NCBI GenBank assembly: GCA_016709385.1
Contig: JADJMW010000005.1
Span: 310,001-374,000 of the forward strand
Source of the DNA: Candidatus Rubrivivax defluviihabitans
GTDB taxonomy: Bacteria; Pseudomonadota; Gammaproteobacteria; Burkholderiales; Burkholderiaceae_C
Direction: 5' to 3'
Length of the DNA: 64,000 bases
Shown here: piece after piece, positions 45,186-53,311 of the stretch
Layout of the letters: each line of letters starts with the position of its first letter
Position numbering within the stretch: position 1 is the first letter of the stretch
Translations under genes and position numbers: made by a program
The notes under the pieces: model-generated
What the model saw: only the letters and a program-made list of their open reading frames with translations
The model's database searches: none
What the model was told of the DNA's origin: nothing

Positions 45186-45214
45186 AAAATACGACTTTCC
45201 TTGGACAAAGTCAA
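45186..45214 (-). promoter_or_regulatory. Promoter of the MNT-HEPN operon
   Basis: Read leftward, TTGACT (45214-45209), a 17-base spacer and TATTTT (45191-45186) form a good sigma-70 promoter in locally AT-rich DNA. Transcription would begin near 45179, the ATG itself, predicting a leaderless message. Confidence 0.7.
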
Positions 45215-45487
45215 TTTTCTATCGACCAGCCCACCTGTCCGCGCTCGAACCACCTCTTGGTTCGGCCCCGGCATGTTCAGTCGCAACCTTGATGTTGAAG
45301 TCGCAACTTGGCGATCAGGCGGCCGGACCGATCTGCCTGAGCGGCCCTCGTCGAGCAAGCGGCGGAACATTTGGTCGAAGTACCCTCCGCCTGCGCAGGC
45401 CGCTCCTTGCCCGCTTGGCGATGCCGCTTGCAGTTTCGACACGGCCACCGTGGGTTCAGCCAAACAACAGGTCCGGCCGATGCGCTT
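45215..45487. other. Stretch without recognisable gene, next to IS remnant
   Basis: No frame in these 273 bases looks coding. It separates the MNT-HEPN promoter from the truncated IS21 transposase and is presumably debris of the deleted rest of the element. The phrase KAHRPDLLFG continues from the transposase in a shifted frame up to 45456. Confidence 0.5.
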
Positions 45488-46087
45488 TCAGCCAGGCACG
45501 CCGTCGAACCACTCGAAGGCTCGGCGGTGGCAACCCAGCCAGGTGGCTGAAGCCTGGTCCCACACGAATTCGACGTACTGGTGGCGCGAGTGGCACAGCG
45601 TCATCACGAAGGCCCAGGTACGGCGCGGCTTGCCGTCGGGGTGGGTGAGCACCGGGCCGGCGCCGAAGTCGACCTGTGCGGCCTCGCCCGGGGCGAAGCT
45701 TAGGCGCACGGTGACCTCCGGCGGCATCTCGTCGCGCAACTGGCGCAGCATGCGCACGACGGCCGAGTAGCTGCCCGTGTAGGCGTGCTCGCGCTTGAGC
45801 GCGGCGTGGATGGCGCGGCCCTGCACGCCGGCCTGCAGCCAGGCCTTGACGGCCGCGCGGTGCGGCTCGGCGCTGGAGACGGTGGAGCTGGCGCGCCGGG
45901 CCGGCCCCAGCGCCGCGATGATGGCCTGGTCGTCGGGGACGTCGGCGCCGGCATCCAGCCAGCCCTGGGATTGGGCCACGGCGTGCAACTCGCCGAGCTT
46001 GTCGCGGCCCATCAGGCCTGAGCGCGCGATCTCGCGCACGGTGTCGCTGGCGCGCAGCCGCACGAGCACTTGTCGGTACTGGAACAT
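45488..46087 (-). pseudogene. istA: Truncated IS21-family transposase (IstA N-terminal part)
   Basis: The 199-residue frame starts MFQYRQVLVRLRASDTVREIARSGLMGRDKLG, the typical IstA HTH. It reaches the start of the DDE domain (EVTVRLSFAPGEAAQVDFGAGP, with the first catalytic Asp in VDFG), then breaks at FEWFDGVPG. Full IstA proteins are about 400-500 residues and are followed by istB, which is missing. The element is therefore a dead 5' fragment. Its own end repeats lie just to the right. Confidence 0.85.
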
Positions 46088-46188
46088 CTCGATTCTCCTG
46101 CGGCCCACGGCTGCCACCTTCTCGGCAAAAAGCCGGGACCGTAGCTGCGTGGAACGAACAAGCTTCGAGACGCTCTTGGCACCAGCGC

Positions 46189-46335
46189 TGGCCGGTATAC
46201 GCCGACTCTGCGCTGGCCGGATTACGCCGACTCCGGCCTGGCCGGTATATGCCGACTCCGCCGTCGCCGTCGCCGCCCCTCAAATGGCCGGATTACGCCG
46301 ACTCCGAAATGGCCTGATTACGCCGGTCGCTGACA
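46189..46335. repeat. IS21-type terminal repeat ladder (five copies, 25-base period)
   Basis: Five copies of TGGCCGGATTACGCCGACTC-like units begin at 46189, 46214, 46239, 46285 and 46310, so spacings are 25, 25, 46 and 25 bases. Variants read GTATAC, GATTAC, GTATAT. IS21-family ends carry such multiple transposase-binding repeats. The outer IS border is probably near 46335, where the leftward sequence starts TGTCAGCGACC. The DNA at 46336-46392 up to the rng stop has no recognisable feature. Confidence 0.8.
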
Positions 46336-46392
46336 CGCGCGCGACGAGCCGTCGCGCCCCCCGCTCGGCAATGCCTGGAGGGTCGTCGGCGG

Positions 46393-47883
46393 CTACATCA
46401 ACACAATGTCGTACTGCTCAGGATTCATCGTCGCCTCCGCGCTCAGGCTGATCGGCCGGCCGATGAACTCGCTCAGCCCCGCCAGGTGCGTGCTCTCCTC
46501 GTCGAGCAGCATCTCCACCACCGCCGCGCTGGCGACGACGCGGAATTCCTTCGGCGCGAACTGCCGCGCCTCGCGCAGGATCTCGCGCAGGATGTCGTAG
46601 CACACGCTGCGCGCCGTCTTCACCTGGCCTCTTCCCTGGCAGGTGGGGCAGGGTTCGCACAGCATGTGCGCCAGGCTTTCGCGCGTGCGCTTGCGCGTCA
46701 TCTCCACCAGGCCCAGCTGCGTGAAGCCGCTCACCGTGGTGCGCGTGCGGTCACGCGCCAGCTGCTTGCGCAGTTCGGCCAGCACCGCTTCCTGGTGGTC
46801 GGTGCGCGTCATGTCGATGAAGTCGGCGATGATGATGCCGCCCAGGTTGCGCAGCCGCAATTGCCGCGCCAGCGCACCGGCCGCTTCGAGATTGGTCTTG
46901 AAGATGGTGTCGTCGAAATTGCGCGCGCCCACGAAGCCGCCGGTATTCACGTCCACCGTGGTCAGCGCCTCGGTCTGATCGATGATGAGGTAGCCGCCGC
47001 TCTTCAGCTCCACGCGCCGCGCCAGCGCGCGCACGATCTCCTCCTCGATGCCGAACAGGTCCAGGATGGGCCGCTCGCCGCGGTACAGCTCCAGCTTGGC
47101 CAGCGCGCGCGGCATGTAGGCGGCGCCGAAGAGCTGCAGCGCGTCGTACTGCAGCTTGCTGTCGATGCGGATGGTCTGCGTGTCCTCGTTGACCAGGTCG
47201 CGCAGCACGCGCTCGGCCAGGTTCAGGTCCTGGTGCAGCAGCGTGCCGGGCGGGGAACGCAGGGCCCGGTCGCGGATCAGTGCCCAGGCGCGGCGCAGGT
47301 AGCCAATGTCCTCGGCCAGTTCCTCGTCGCTGGCCTCCTCGGCATTGGTACGCAGGATGAAGCCGCCGCCCTTGTCGTCGGGGTCGGCGGTGGCCAGCGC
47401 CTGCACGCGGGCGCGCAACTGCTCGCGCAATTCGTGCGAACCGATCTTCTGGCTGATGCCGATGTGGTTGTCGTGCGGCAGGAAGACCAGCATGCGCCCG
47501 GCGATCGACACCTGCGCCGAAAGCCGCGCGCCCTTGGTGCCGATGGCGTCCTTGATCACCTGCACGGTGAGCGTCTGGCCTTCGAAGACCTGGCGCTCGA
47601 TGGGCACCGGCGGCAGTTCGGGCCGCCCTTCGCTGCGCGGCCCGCCGGCGCCGGCCACGTTCAGGTCGGCCACGTGCAGGAAGGCGGCGCGCTCCAGGCC
47701 GATGTCGACGAAGGCGCTCTGCATGCCCGGCAGCACGCGCACCACCTTGCCCAGGTAGATGTTGCCCACGAGCCCGCGCTCCAGCGTGCGTTCGATGTGC
47801 AGTTCCTGCACGATGCCGTTTTCCACGATGGCCACGCGCGTTTCCTGCGGCGCCCAGTTGATGAGGATGTCTTGTCCGGCCAT
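46393..47883 (-). CDS. rng: Ribonuclease G
   Basis: The 496-residue protein matches RNase G: N-terminal DILINWAPQETRVAIVENGIVQELHIER, an S1-like region (GNIYLGKVVRVLPGMQSAFVDIG), the catalytic VDVNTGGFVG, DFIDM, and the zinc-link CPTCQGRG. It processes 16S rRNA and some mRNAs. It lacks the long C-terminal scaffold of RNase E. The ATG at 47883 lies 5 bases after the maf stop. The gene ends the housekeeping block, immediately before IS21 debris. Confidence 0.96.
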   Translation of the reverse strand: MAGQDILINWAPQETRVAIVENGIVQELHIERTLERGLVGNIYLGKVVRVLPGMQSAFVDIGLERAAFLHVADLNVAGAGGPRSEGRPELPPVPIERQVFEGQTLTVQVIKDAIGTKGARLSAQVSIAGRMLVFLPHDNHIGISQKIGSHELREQLRARVQALATADPDDKGGGFILRTNAEEASDEELAEDIGYLRRAWALIRDRALRSPPGTLLHQDLNLAERVLRDLVNEDTQTIRIDSKLQYDALQLFGAAYMPRALAKLELYRGERPILDLFGIEEEIVRALARRVELKSGGYLIIDQTEALTTVDVNTGGFVGARNFDDTIFKTNLEAAGALARQLRLRNLGGIIIADFIDMTRTDHQEAVLAELRKQLARDRTRTTVSGFTQLGLVEMTRKRTRESLAHMLCEPCPTCQGRGQVKTARSVCYDILREILREARQFAPKEFRVVASAAVVEMLLDEESTHLAGLSEFIGRPISLSAEATMNPEQYDIVLM

Positions 47884-47887
47884 GGTC

Positions 47888-48502
47888 TCAGATGTGCAAT
47901 GTCGTGCCGGCACGCGCCAGCAGGCGCGCGGTCTCGAACAGCGGCAGGCCCATGATGCCGGTGTAGCTGCCGTCGATGCGCTCGATCCAGGCCGCGATGC
48001 GGCCCTGCACCGCATAGGCGCCGGCCTTGCCGAAGGGTTCGCCGCTGGCCACGTAGCGCTGGATGCTGAGCTCGGGCAGCTCGGCCATGCGAACGCGCGA
48101 GACGCTCACTTCGATGAAGGTCCGGCGCCCGGTACCCACCGCCACCGCGGTCAACACGCGGTGCGTGCGGCCCGACAGCAGCCGCAGCGTGGCCGCCGCT
48201 TCCTCGGCGTTGCGCGGCTTGCCCAGGATGCGCCGGCCGGCAGCCACCGTGGTGTCGGCGCACAGGATCGGGGCCGGCGGCAGCCGCCGCCGCAGCCGCC
48301 GCCGGCGCGCCGCCTGCAGCTTGGCCAGCGTGACGCGCTGCACGTAATCGGCCGGCACTTCGCCGGGGCGTTCCGCTTCCAGTGCTTCCACGTCTTCGGT
48401 GGCGTCGGCCAGCAGCGGCCGGTGCGCCAAGCCGATCTGGTCGAGCAACTGGCGCCGCCGCGGGCTGGCCGAGGCCAGGTAGATGAAGGTGGGCAGCGAC
48501 AT
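47888..48502 (-). CDS. maf: Maf-family nucleoside triphosphate pyrophosphatase
   Basis: The 204-residue protein has the Maf signatures LASASPRRRQLLDQIGL, CADTTVAAG, ILGKPRNAEEA and the C-terminal GSYTGIMGLPLFET. Maf proteins hydrolyse non-canonical or methylated NTPs. An insert of Arg-rich sequence (AARRRRLRRRL) near residue 87 is unusual and gives the protein a basic patch. The ATG at 48502 starts the family N-terminus. It lies 46 bases after the rlmH stop. Confidence 0.93.
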   Translation of the reverse strand: MSLPTFIYLASASPRRRQLLDQIGLAHRPLLADATEDVEALEAERPGEVPADYVQRVTLAKLQAARRRRLRRRLPPAPILCADTTVAAGRRILGKPRNAEEAAATLRLLSGRTHRVLTAVAVGTGRRTFIEVSVSRVRMAELPELSIQRYVASGEPFGKAGAYAVQGRIAAWIERIDGSYTGIMGLPLFETARLLARAGTTLHI

Positions 48503-48548
48503 GCCTGCATTGTGTATGCGCCGTTCCGGGCCGGTGCCCGCCCGGCTT

Positions 48549-49019
48549 TCATTCACGGTGGTAGGGGTGACCCTCGCTCAGCGACCAGGCGCGGTACAGC
48601 GCTTCGGCCAGCAGCACGCGCACGAAGGCGTGCGGCAGCGTCAGGTCGCTCAGGCGCAGGGTTTCGTCGGCCGTGGCCTTGAGCGCCGGGTTCAGGCCGT
48701 CGGGGCCGCCGACGAGCAGCGCCACGTCGCGGCCCTCGCCGCGCCAGGCGTGCAGGCGCGCGGCCAGTTGCGCGGTGGTCAGCCGCGTGCCGTGTTCGTC
48801 GAGCACGACGCGGCGCGCGCCGCGGGGGCAGGCGGCTTCGATGCGCTGCGCCTCGGCGGCCATGCACTGGGCGGCGCTCTTGCCGCCGCTGCGCGGCTCG
48901 GTCTTCAGCGCCTTCAGCTCCAGCCGCATCTCGGGCGGAAAGCGTTTGGCGAAATCGGCCCAGGCGGTCTCGGCCCAGCCCGGCTGGCGCTGGCCCACCG
49001 CCACCACCAGCAGCTTCAT
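48549..49019 (-). CDS. rlmH: 23S rRNA (pseudouridine1915-N3)-methyltransferase
   Basis: The 156-residue SPOUT protein has LLVGGPDGL (the knot), LPHAFVRVLLAEALYRAWSLSEGHPYHRE, and the N-terminal KLLVVAVG, as in RlmH/YbeA. It methylates pseudouridine 1915 in 23S rRNA helix 69. It lies directly after rsfS (stop at 49025) in the order typical of proteobacteria, nadD-rsfS-rlmH. Confidence 0.96.
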   Translation of the reverse strand: MKLLVVAVGQRQPGWAETAWADFAKRFPPEMRLELKALKTEPRSGGKSAAQCMAAEAQRIEAACPRGARRVVLDEHGTRLTTAQLAARLHAWRGEGRDVALLVGGPDGLNPALKATADETLRLSDLTLPHAFVRVLLAEALYRAWSLSEGHPYHRE

Positions 49020-49024
49020 GCTGC

Positions 49025-49651
49025 TCAGCCGGCGCGGCTGGTCTTGCGCGTCGTGGTCTTGCGTGCCGTTGTCGTGCCGGCCGCCGCCTTGCGAGGTGTG
49101 GTCTTACGCGCCGGCGCGGCCTTCGCTGCCGGGGTCTGCCCGGCCGCCGGGCGGCTGGCACCGGCCGGCTTGGCCGGCGACTTGCGCGTGGCCGGTCTCT
49201 TCGCCGCGGGCCTGGCGGCGGGCTGGCCTGCGGTCTTAGCCGCCGCCCTCGCCGCGGCCTTGCGCACCGGCTCGGGCTCGCTGGCCTTCACGAGACGGGT
49301 CTTCACCTCGCCCACCTTCATGCGCACCGGCTTGCCGCCCCAGATCTCTTCCAGGTGGTAGTAGTCGCGGATGCCGGGCTGCATGATGTGCACCACCGCG
49401 GCGCCGCAGTCCACGATGATCCACTCGCCGTTGTCCTCGCCCTCGGTGGCCAGCACCGCCATGCCGCGCGACCTGACGCTGTCGCGCACGCTGGCGGCCA
49501 GGGCCTTGGTCTGCCGGTTGCTGGTGCCCGACGCGATGATCACGCGCTCGAACAGCGCCGAGAGGTGTTCGGTATTCAAGACGGTGATGTTCTGCGCCTT
49601 GACGTCTTCCAGGCCATCGACGATGGCGCGTTGCAGCTTGCGGATGTCCAT
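49025..49651 (-). CDS. rsfS: Ribosome silencing factor with Ala/Lys-rich tail
   Basis: Residues 1-115 are a normal RsfS (IVDGLEDVKAQNITVLNTEHLSALFERVIIASGTSNRQTKALA, RDYYHLEEIWGG), which binds L14 and blocks subunit joining in starvation. The remaining roughly 90 residues are an Ala/Lys/Thr/Arg/Pro-rich tail with PARKTT, TARKTT and TTRKTS repeats. This tail is basic and like histone H1 C-termini. The usual family length is about 105-130 residues, so the tail is an extension. The ATG directly follows the nadD stop. Confidence 0.95.
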   Translation of the reverse strand: MDIRKLQRAIVDGLEDVKAQNITVLNTEHLSALFERVIIASGTSNRQTKALAASVRDSVRSRGMAVLATEGEDNGEWIIVDCGAAVVHIMQPGIRDYYHLEEIWGGKPVRMKVGEVKTRLVKASEPEPVRKAAARAAAKTAGQPAARPAAKRPATRKSPAKPAGASRPAAGQTPAAKAAPARKTTPRKAAAGTTTARKTTTRKTSRAG

Positions 49652-50260
49652 TCAACTCCCGGGGCCGGCTCGGTAGAGCCGATGTGAATCAATATAGCGC
49701 GCCACTTCGGGCGGCACCAGCGTGGAAATGTCCTGGCCGGCGGCCGCGCGCTCGCGCACCTGCGTGGCCGAGATGTCGAGCATGGGCAGCGGCACCACGC
49801 GGTGGCTGGCGCGGCGCACCTCTTCGTGCACCTCGCGCACCTGGCCCGGCCGGTTGGCCACGGCCAGCGTCACCCGCGCCAGCAGTTCCTGCCAGCCGTT
49901 CCAGGTGTGCAGGCCCGCGTACTGGTCGTGGCCGATGATCAGGAACCACTCGGTGCCCGGCTGCGCCGCGGCCAGTTCGCGCACGGTGTCCAGCGTGTAG
50001 CTGGGGCCGGGGCGCCGGATCTCGGTGCGGTCGAGCACGAAGCGCGGCTCGCCGGCCAGCGCCAGCCGCAGCATGGCTTCGCGGTGCACGGCTGCGGTGA
50101 GCGCGCGCGCCTTCTGCCAGGGCTGGCCGGCCGGCACCCAGCGCACTTCGTCCAGCTGCAGTTCGGCCAGCGCCGCACGCGCCAGCGCCAGGTGCGCGTT
50201 GTGCACGGGATCGAAGCTGCCGCCGAACAGGCCGACCCGGCGTGCGGGGCTAGCGGGCAC
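49652..50260 (-). CDS. nadD: Nicotinate-nucleotide adenylyltransferase
   Basis: The 202-residue protein has the nucleotidyltransferase motif GLFGGSFDPVHNAHLALAR, IIGHDQYAGLHTWNGW and the ISATQVRER signature. It makes deamido-NAD from nicotinate mononucleotide and ATP. The start is GTG at 50260, 7 bases from the hemF stop; its stop abuts the rsfS ATG without a gap. Confidence 0.95.
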   Translation of the reverse strand: MPASPARRVGLFGGSFDPVHNAHLALARAALAELQLDEVRWVPAGQPWQKARALTAAVHREAMLRLALAGEPRFVLDRTEIRRPGPSYTLDTVRELAAAQPGTEWFLIIGHDQYAGLHTWNGWQELLARVTLAVANRPGQVREVHEEVRRASHRVVPLPMLDISATQVRERAAAGQDISTLVPPEVARYIDSHRLYRAGPGS

Positions 50261-50266
50261 GAATCA

Positions 50267-51199
50267 TCACTCGGCGGCCCAGTCGCGCGGGCGCAGGAAA
50301 TCGGCATACAGCCGCGCCTCGGGCGTGCCCGGCTCGGGGCGCCAGTCGTAGCGCCACTTCACGACGGGCGGCATGCTCATCAGGATGCTCTCGGTGCGGC
50401 CGCCGCCGTGCAGGCCGAAGTGCGTGCCGCGGTCCCACACCAGGTTGAATTCCACGTAGCGGCCGCGCCGGTAGGCCTGGAAGTCGCGTTCGCGCTCGCC
50501 ATACGGCGTGTCGCGGCGCCGCTGCGTGATGGGCACGTAGGCCGGCAGGAAGGCATCGCCCACGGCGCGCATCATGGCGAAGCCGGTGTCGAAGCCGCCT
50601 TCGTTGAAGTCGTCGAAGAAGATGCCGCCCACGCCGCGCGGTTCGTTGCGGTGTTTCAGGAAGAAGTAGTCGTCGCACCAGCGCTTGAAGCGCGGGTACT
50701 TGTCGGCTCCGAAAGGCGCCAGCGCGTCGCGGCACACGGTATGGAAGTGGCGCGCGTCTTCCTCGAAACCGTAGTACGGCGTGAGGTCCATGCCGCCGCC
50801 GAACCAGGTCACGGCCGGCTGCCCGGCGGGGAAGGCCGCCAGCAGCCGCACGTTCATGTGCACCGTGGGTACGTAGGGGCAACGCGGGTGCATCACCAGT
50901 GAAACGCCCAAGGCCTCGAACGGCGCGCCGGCCAGCTCGGCGCGATGCTGCGTGGCCGAAGGCGGCAGCGCGGCGCCCTTGACGTGGCTGAAGTTGCAGC
51001 CGCCGCGTTCCAGCAGGCCGCCTTCTTCGACCAGTTGAGAGAGGCCGTCGCCTTCGAGCTTGCCGCCGGCCGGGCGTTGCCAGCCGTCGCTGAGGAAGGC
51101 CTTGCCGTCCTCGGCCTGCAGCGTACCGACGATGCGGGCCTGCAGGCCGAGCAGGTACTCGCGCACCGGCGCCGTGTCGATGGCAGAGGCCACGGTCAT
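50267..51199 (-). CDS. hemF: Oxygen-dependent coproporphyrinogen III oxidase
   Basis: The 310-residue enzyme has the HemF segments FGGGMDLTPYYGFEEDARHFH, HRNEPRGVGGIFFDDF, YVEFNLVWDRGTHFGL and SILMSMPPVVKWRYDW. It decarboxylates coproporphyrinogen III to protoporphyrinogen IX using oxygen, indicating aerobic haem synthesis. The start overlaps the purD stop by 4 bases. Confidence 0.96.
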   Translation of the reverse strand: MTVASAIDTAPVREYLLGLQARIVGTLQAEDGKAFLSDGWQRPAGGKLEGDGLSQLVEEGGLLERGGCNFSHVKGAALPPSATQHRAELAGAPFEALGVSLVMHPRCPYVPTVHMNVRLLAAFPAGQPAVTWFGGGMDLTPYYGFEEDARHFHTVCRDALAPFGADKYPRFKRWCDDYFFLKHRNEPRGVGGIFFDDFNEGGFDTGFAMMRAVGDAFLPAYVPITQRRRDTPYGERERDFQAYRRGRYVEFNLVWDRGTHFGLHGGGRTESILMSMPPVVKWRYDWRPEPGTPEARLYADFLRPRDWAAE

Positions 51200-52482
51200 G
51201 CGGCGGCGGGCGGAGCAGCGGGCGGGCTGGCCGGCTTGATGGCGCGGTGGCCGATATCGTTGCGCCACTGCGCGCCGTCGAAACGGATGCCGCGCACGGC
51301 CAGCAGCGCCTGCTGCTGTGCCAGCCGCACCGATTCGCCCAGCGCGGTGACGCACAGCACGCGGCCGCCGCTGGTGAGCAGTCGGCCGTCTTCCAGCGTG
51401 GTGCCGGCGTGGAAGACCTGCAGCTCGGCGCTGCCGGCCGGCAGCCCGGTGATGGCGTCGCCGCTGCGCGGCGTGGCCGGGTAGCCGTGCGCGGCCATCA
51501 CCACGCCCAGGGCGACGCGGCGGTCCCATTGCAGTGCCACCTGGTCCAGCGTGCCTTCGGTGGCGTGCATGAGCAGGTCGAAGAGGTCGCTCTTGAGCCG
51601 CATCAGGATGACCTGCGCCTCGGGGTCGCCGAGCCGGCAGTTGAATTCCACCGTGCGCGGCCGGCCCTGTTCGTCGATCATCAGCCCGGCGTACAGGAAG
51701 CCGGTGTAGGGTGCGCCGTCCTTGGCCATGCCGGCCACCGTGGGCAGGATGATGTCCTGCATCACCCGCGCGTGCACGTTGGGCGTGACCACCGGCGCCG
51801 GCGAATAGGCGCCCATGCCGCCGGTGTTGGGGCCCTGGTCGCCTTCGAAGATGCGCTTGTGGTCCTGGCTGGTGGCCAGGCTCACCACGTGCGTGCCGTC
51901 GCACATGACGATGAAGCTGGCCTCCTCGCCGGCCATGAAGTCCTCGATGACGACACGCGCGCCCTCGCCCTGCAGCATGTGGTCGATGGCGGCGTGGGCC
52001 TCGGCCGCAATCATGGCCACCACCACGCCCTTGCCGGCGGCCAGGCCGTCGGCCTTGACGACGATGGGCGCGCCGTGGCGATCCACATGGGCGTGCGCCG
52101 CGCCGGCGTCGGTGAAGGTGGCGTACAGCGCGGTGGGGATGCCGTGGCGCTGCATGAATTCCTTGGCAAAGGCCTTGGAGCTCTCCAGCTGTGCGGCGGC
52201 CTGCGTGGGGCCGAAGATGCGCAGGCCGCGGGCGCGGAACAGGTCCACCACGCCGGCGGCCAGAGGCGCCTCGGGGCCGACCACGGTGAGCGCCACCTTC
52301 TCGGCCGCGGCAAAGTCGGCCAGGCGTGCCGGGTCGGTGATCGGCACGTTGCGCAGGCCGGGGTCGGCCGCGGTGCCGCCGTTGCCGGGGGCCACGAAGA
52401 CGATGTGCACGCGTTCGCACTGCTTCAACTTCCAGGCCAGGGCGTGCTCGCGGCCACCGCCGCCGATGACGAGGACCTTCAT
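51196..52482 (-). CDS. purD: Phosphoribosylamine-glycine ligase
   Basis: The 428-residue ATP-grasp enzyme has VLVIGGGGREHALAWKL, VVGPEAPLAAGVVD, VVKADGLAAGKGVVVA and EFNCRLGDPEAQVIL. It joins glycine to phosphoribosylamine in purine synthesis. The ATG at 52482 lies 7 bases after the yebC stop. The C-terminus has a short Pro/Ala tail. Confidence 0.96.
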   Translation of the reverse strand: MKVLVIGGGGREHALAWKLKQCERVHIVFVAPGNGGTAADPGLRNVPITDPARLADFAAAEKVALTVVGPEAPLAAGVVDLFRARGLRIFGPTQAAAQLESSKAFAKEFMQRHGIPTALYATFTDAGAAHAHVDRHGAPIVVKADGLAAGKGVVVAMIAAEAHAAIDHMLQGEGARVVIEDFMAGEEASFIVMCDGTHVVSLATSQDHKRIFEGDQGPNTGGMGAYSPAPVVTPNVHARVMQDIILPTVAGMAKDGAPYTGFLYAGLMIDEQGRPRTVEFNCRLGDPEAQVILMRLKSDLFDLLMHATEGTLDQVALQWDRRVALGVVMAAHGYPATPRSGDAITGLPAGSAELQVFHAGTTLEDGRLLTSGGRVLCVTALGESVRLAQQQALLAVRGIRFDGAQWRNDIGHRAIKPASPPAAPPAAA

Positions 52483-52489
52483 CGCGCGC

Positions 52490-53215
52490 TCATTCCTCGA
52501 GGGCCGCGTTGTGATAGACCTCCTGCACGTCGTCCAGGTCTTCCAGCACGTCCAGCAGTTTCTGCATGCGCTGGGCATCCTCGCCGGCGAGTTCGATCTC
52601 GTTTTCGGCGCGCATGGTCACCTCGGCCACGTCCGGCTTCAGGCCGGCGGCTTCCAGCGCCGACTTCACGGCCTCGAAATCGGGCGGCGCGGTGAGCACC
52701 TCGATGGCGCCGTCGTCGTCGGCGATCACGTCTTCGGCGCCGGCTTCCAGCGCCACTTCCATGACCTGGTCTTCGCTGGTGCCGGGTGCGAAGACGAACT
52801 GCCCGCAGTGCTTGAACTGGAAGGCGACGCTGCCTTCCTGCCCCAGGTTGCCACCGTACTTGCTGAAGGCGTGGCGCACCTCGGCCACGGTGCGCACGCG
52901 GTTGTCGGTCATGCAGTCGACGATGATCGCCGCGCCGCCGATGCCGTAGCCCTCGTAGCGGATCTCCTCGTAGCTCACGCCTTCCAGGTTGCCGGTGGCC
53001 TTGTCGATATTGCGCTTGACGGTGTCCACCGGCAGGTTCACCGCCTTGGCCTTCTCGATGGCCAGACGCAGCCGCGGGTTGGCCGTGGGGTCACCGCCGC
53101 CCAGCCGAGCCGCGACCATGATCTCGCGGATGACGCGCGTCCAGGCCTTGCCGCGCTTTTCGTCCTGGCGGCCCTTGCGGTGCTGGATATTGGCCCATTT
53201 GGAGTGACCGGCCAT
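52490..53215 (-). CDS. yebC: YebC/PmpR family protein (TACO1-like)
   Basis: The 241-residue protein starts MAGHSKWANIQHRKGRQDEKRGK and contains GGGDPTANPRLRLAIEKAKAVNLP and FQFKHCGQFVF, all typical. Members act as translation factors at proline stretches or as DNA-binding regulators. It is the first gene of the leftward housekeeping operon ending at rng. A GAAGGA-like site precedes the ATG. Confidence 0.96.
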   Translation of the reverse strand: MAGHSKWANIQHRKGRQDEKRGKAWTRVIREIMVAARLGGGDPTANPRLRLAIEKAKAVNLPVDTVKRNIDKATGNLEGVSYEEIRYEGYGIGGAAIIVDCMTDNRVRTVAEVRHAFSKYGGNLGQEGSVAFQFKHCGQFVFAPGTSEDQVMEVALEAGAEDVIADDDGAIEVLTAPPDFEAVKSALEAAGLKPDVAEVTMRAENEIELAGEDAQRMQKLLDVLEDLDDVQEVYHNAALEE

Positions 53216-53311
53216 GCTGCCCTGCTTTTCTGAAGGAAACGCGAATTTTAGCCGCCGGCCCTTGGCCCGCCGCCGCCGGCTTGCTACCGTTGCGGCCCGG
53301 AGGAAACCGCC

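Noticed and set aside
46189..46335. Regular repeats that look like a small CRISPR array
   Set aside because: The gaps are only 3 bases and the fourth is longer, with no variable spacers; units sit at the end of an IS21 transposase fragment.
49060..49290. Repetitive DNA near 49.2 kb
   Set aside because: It encodes the Ala/Lys-rich tail of RsfS.
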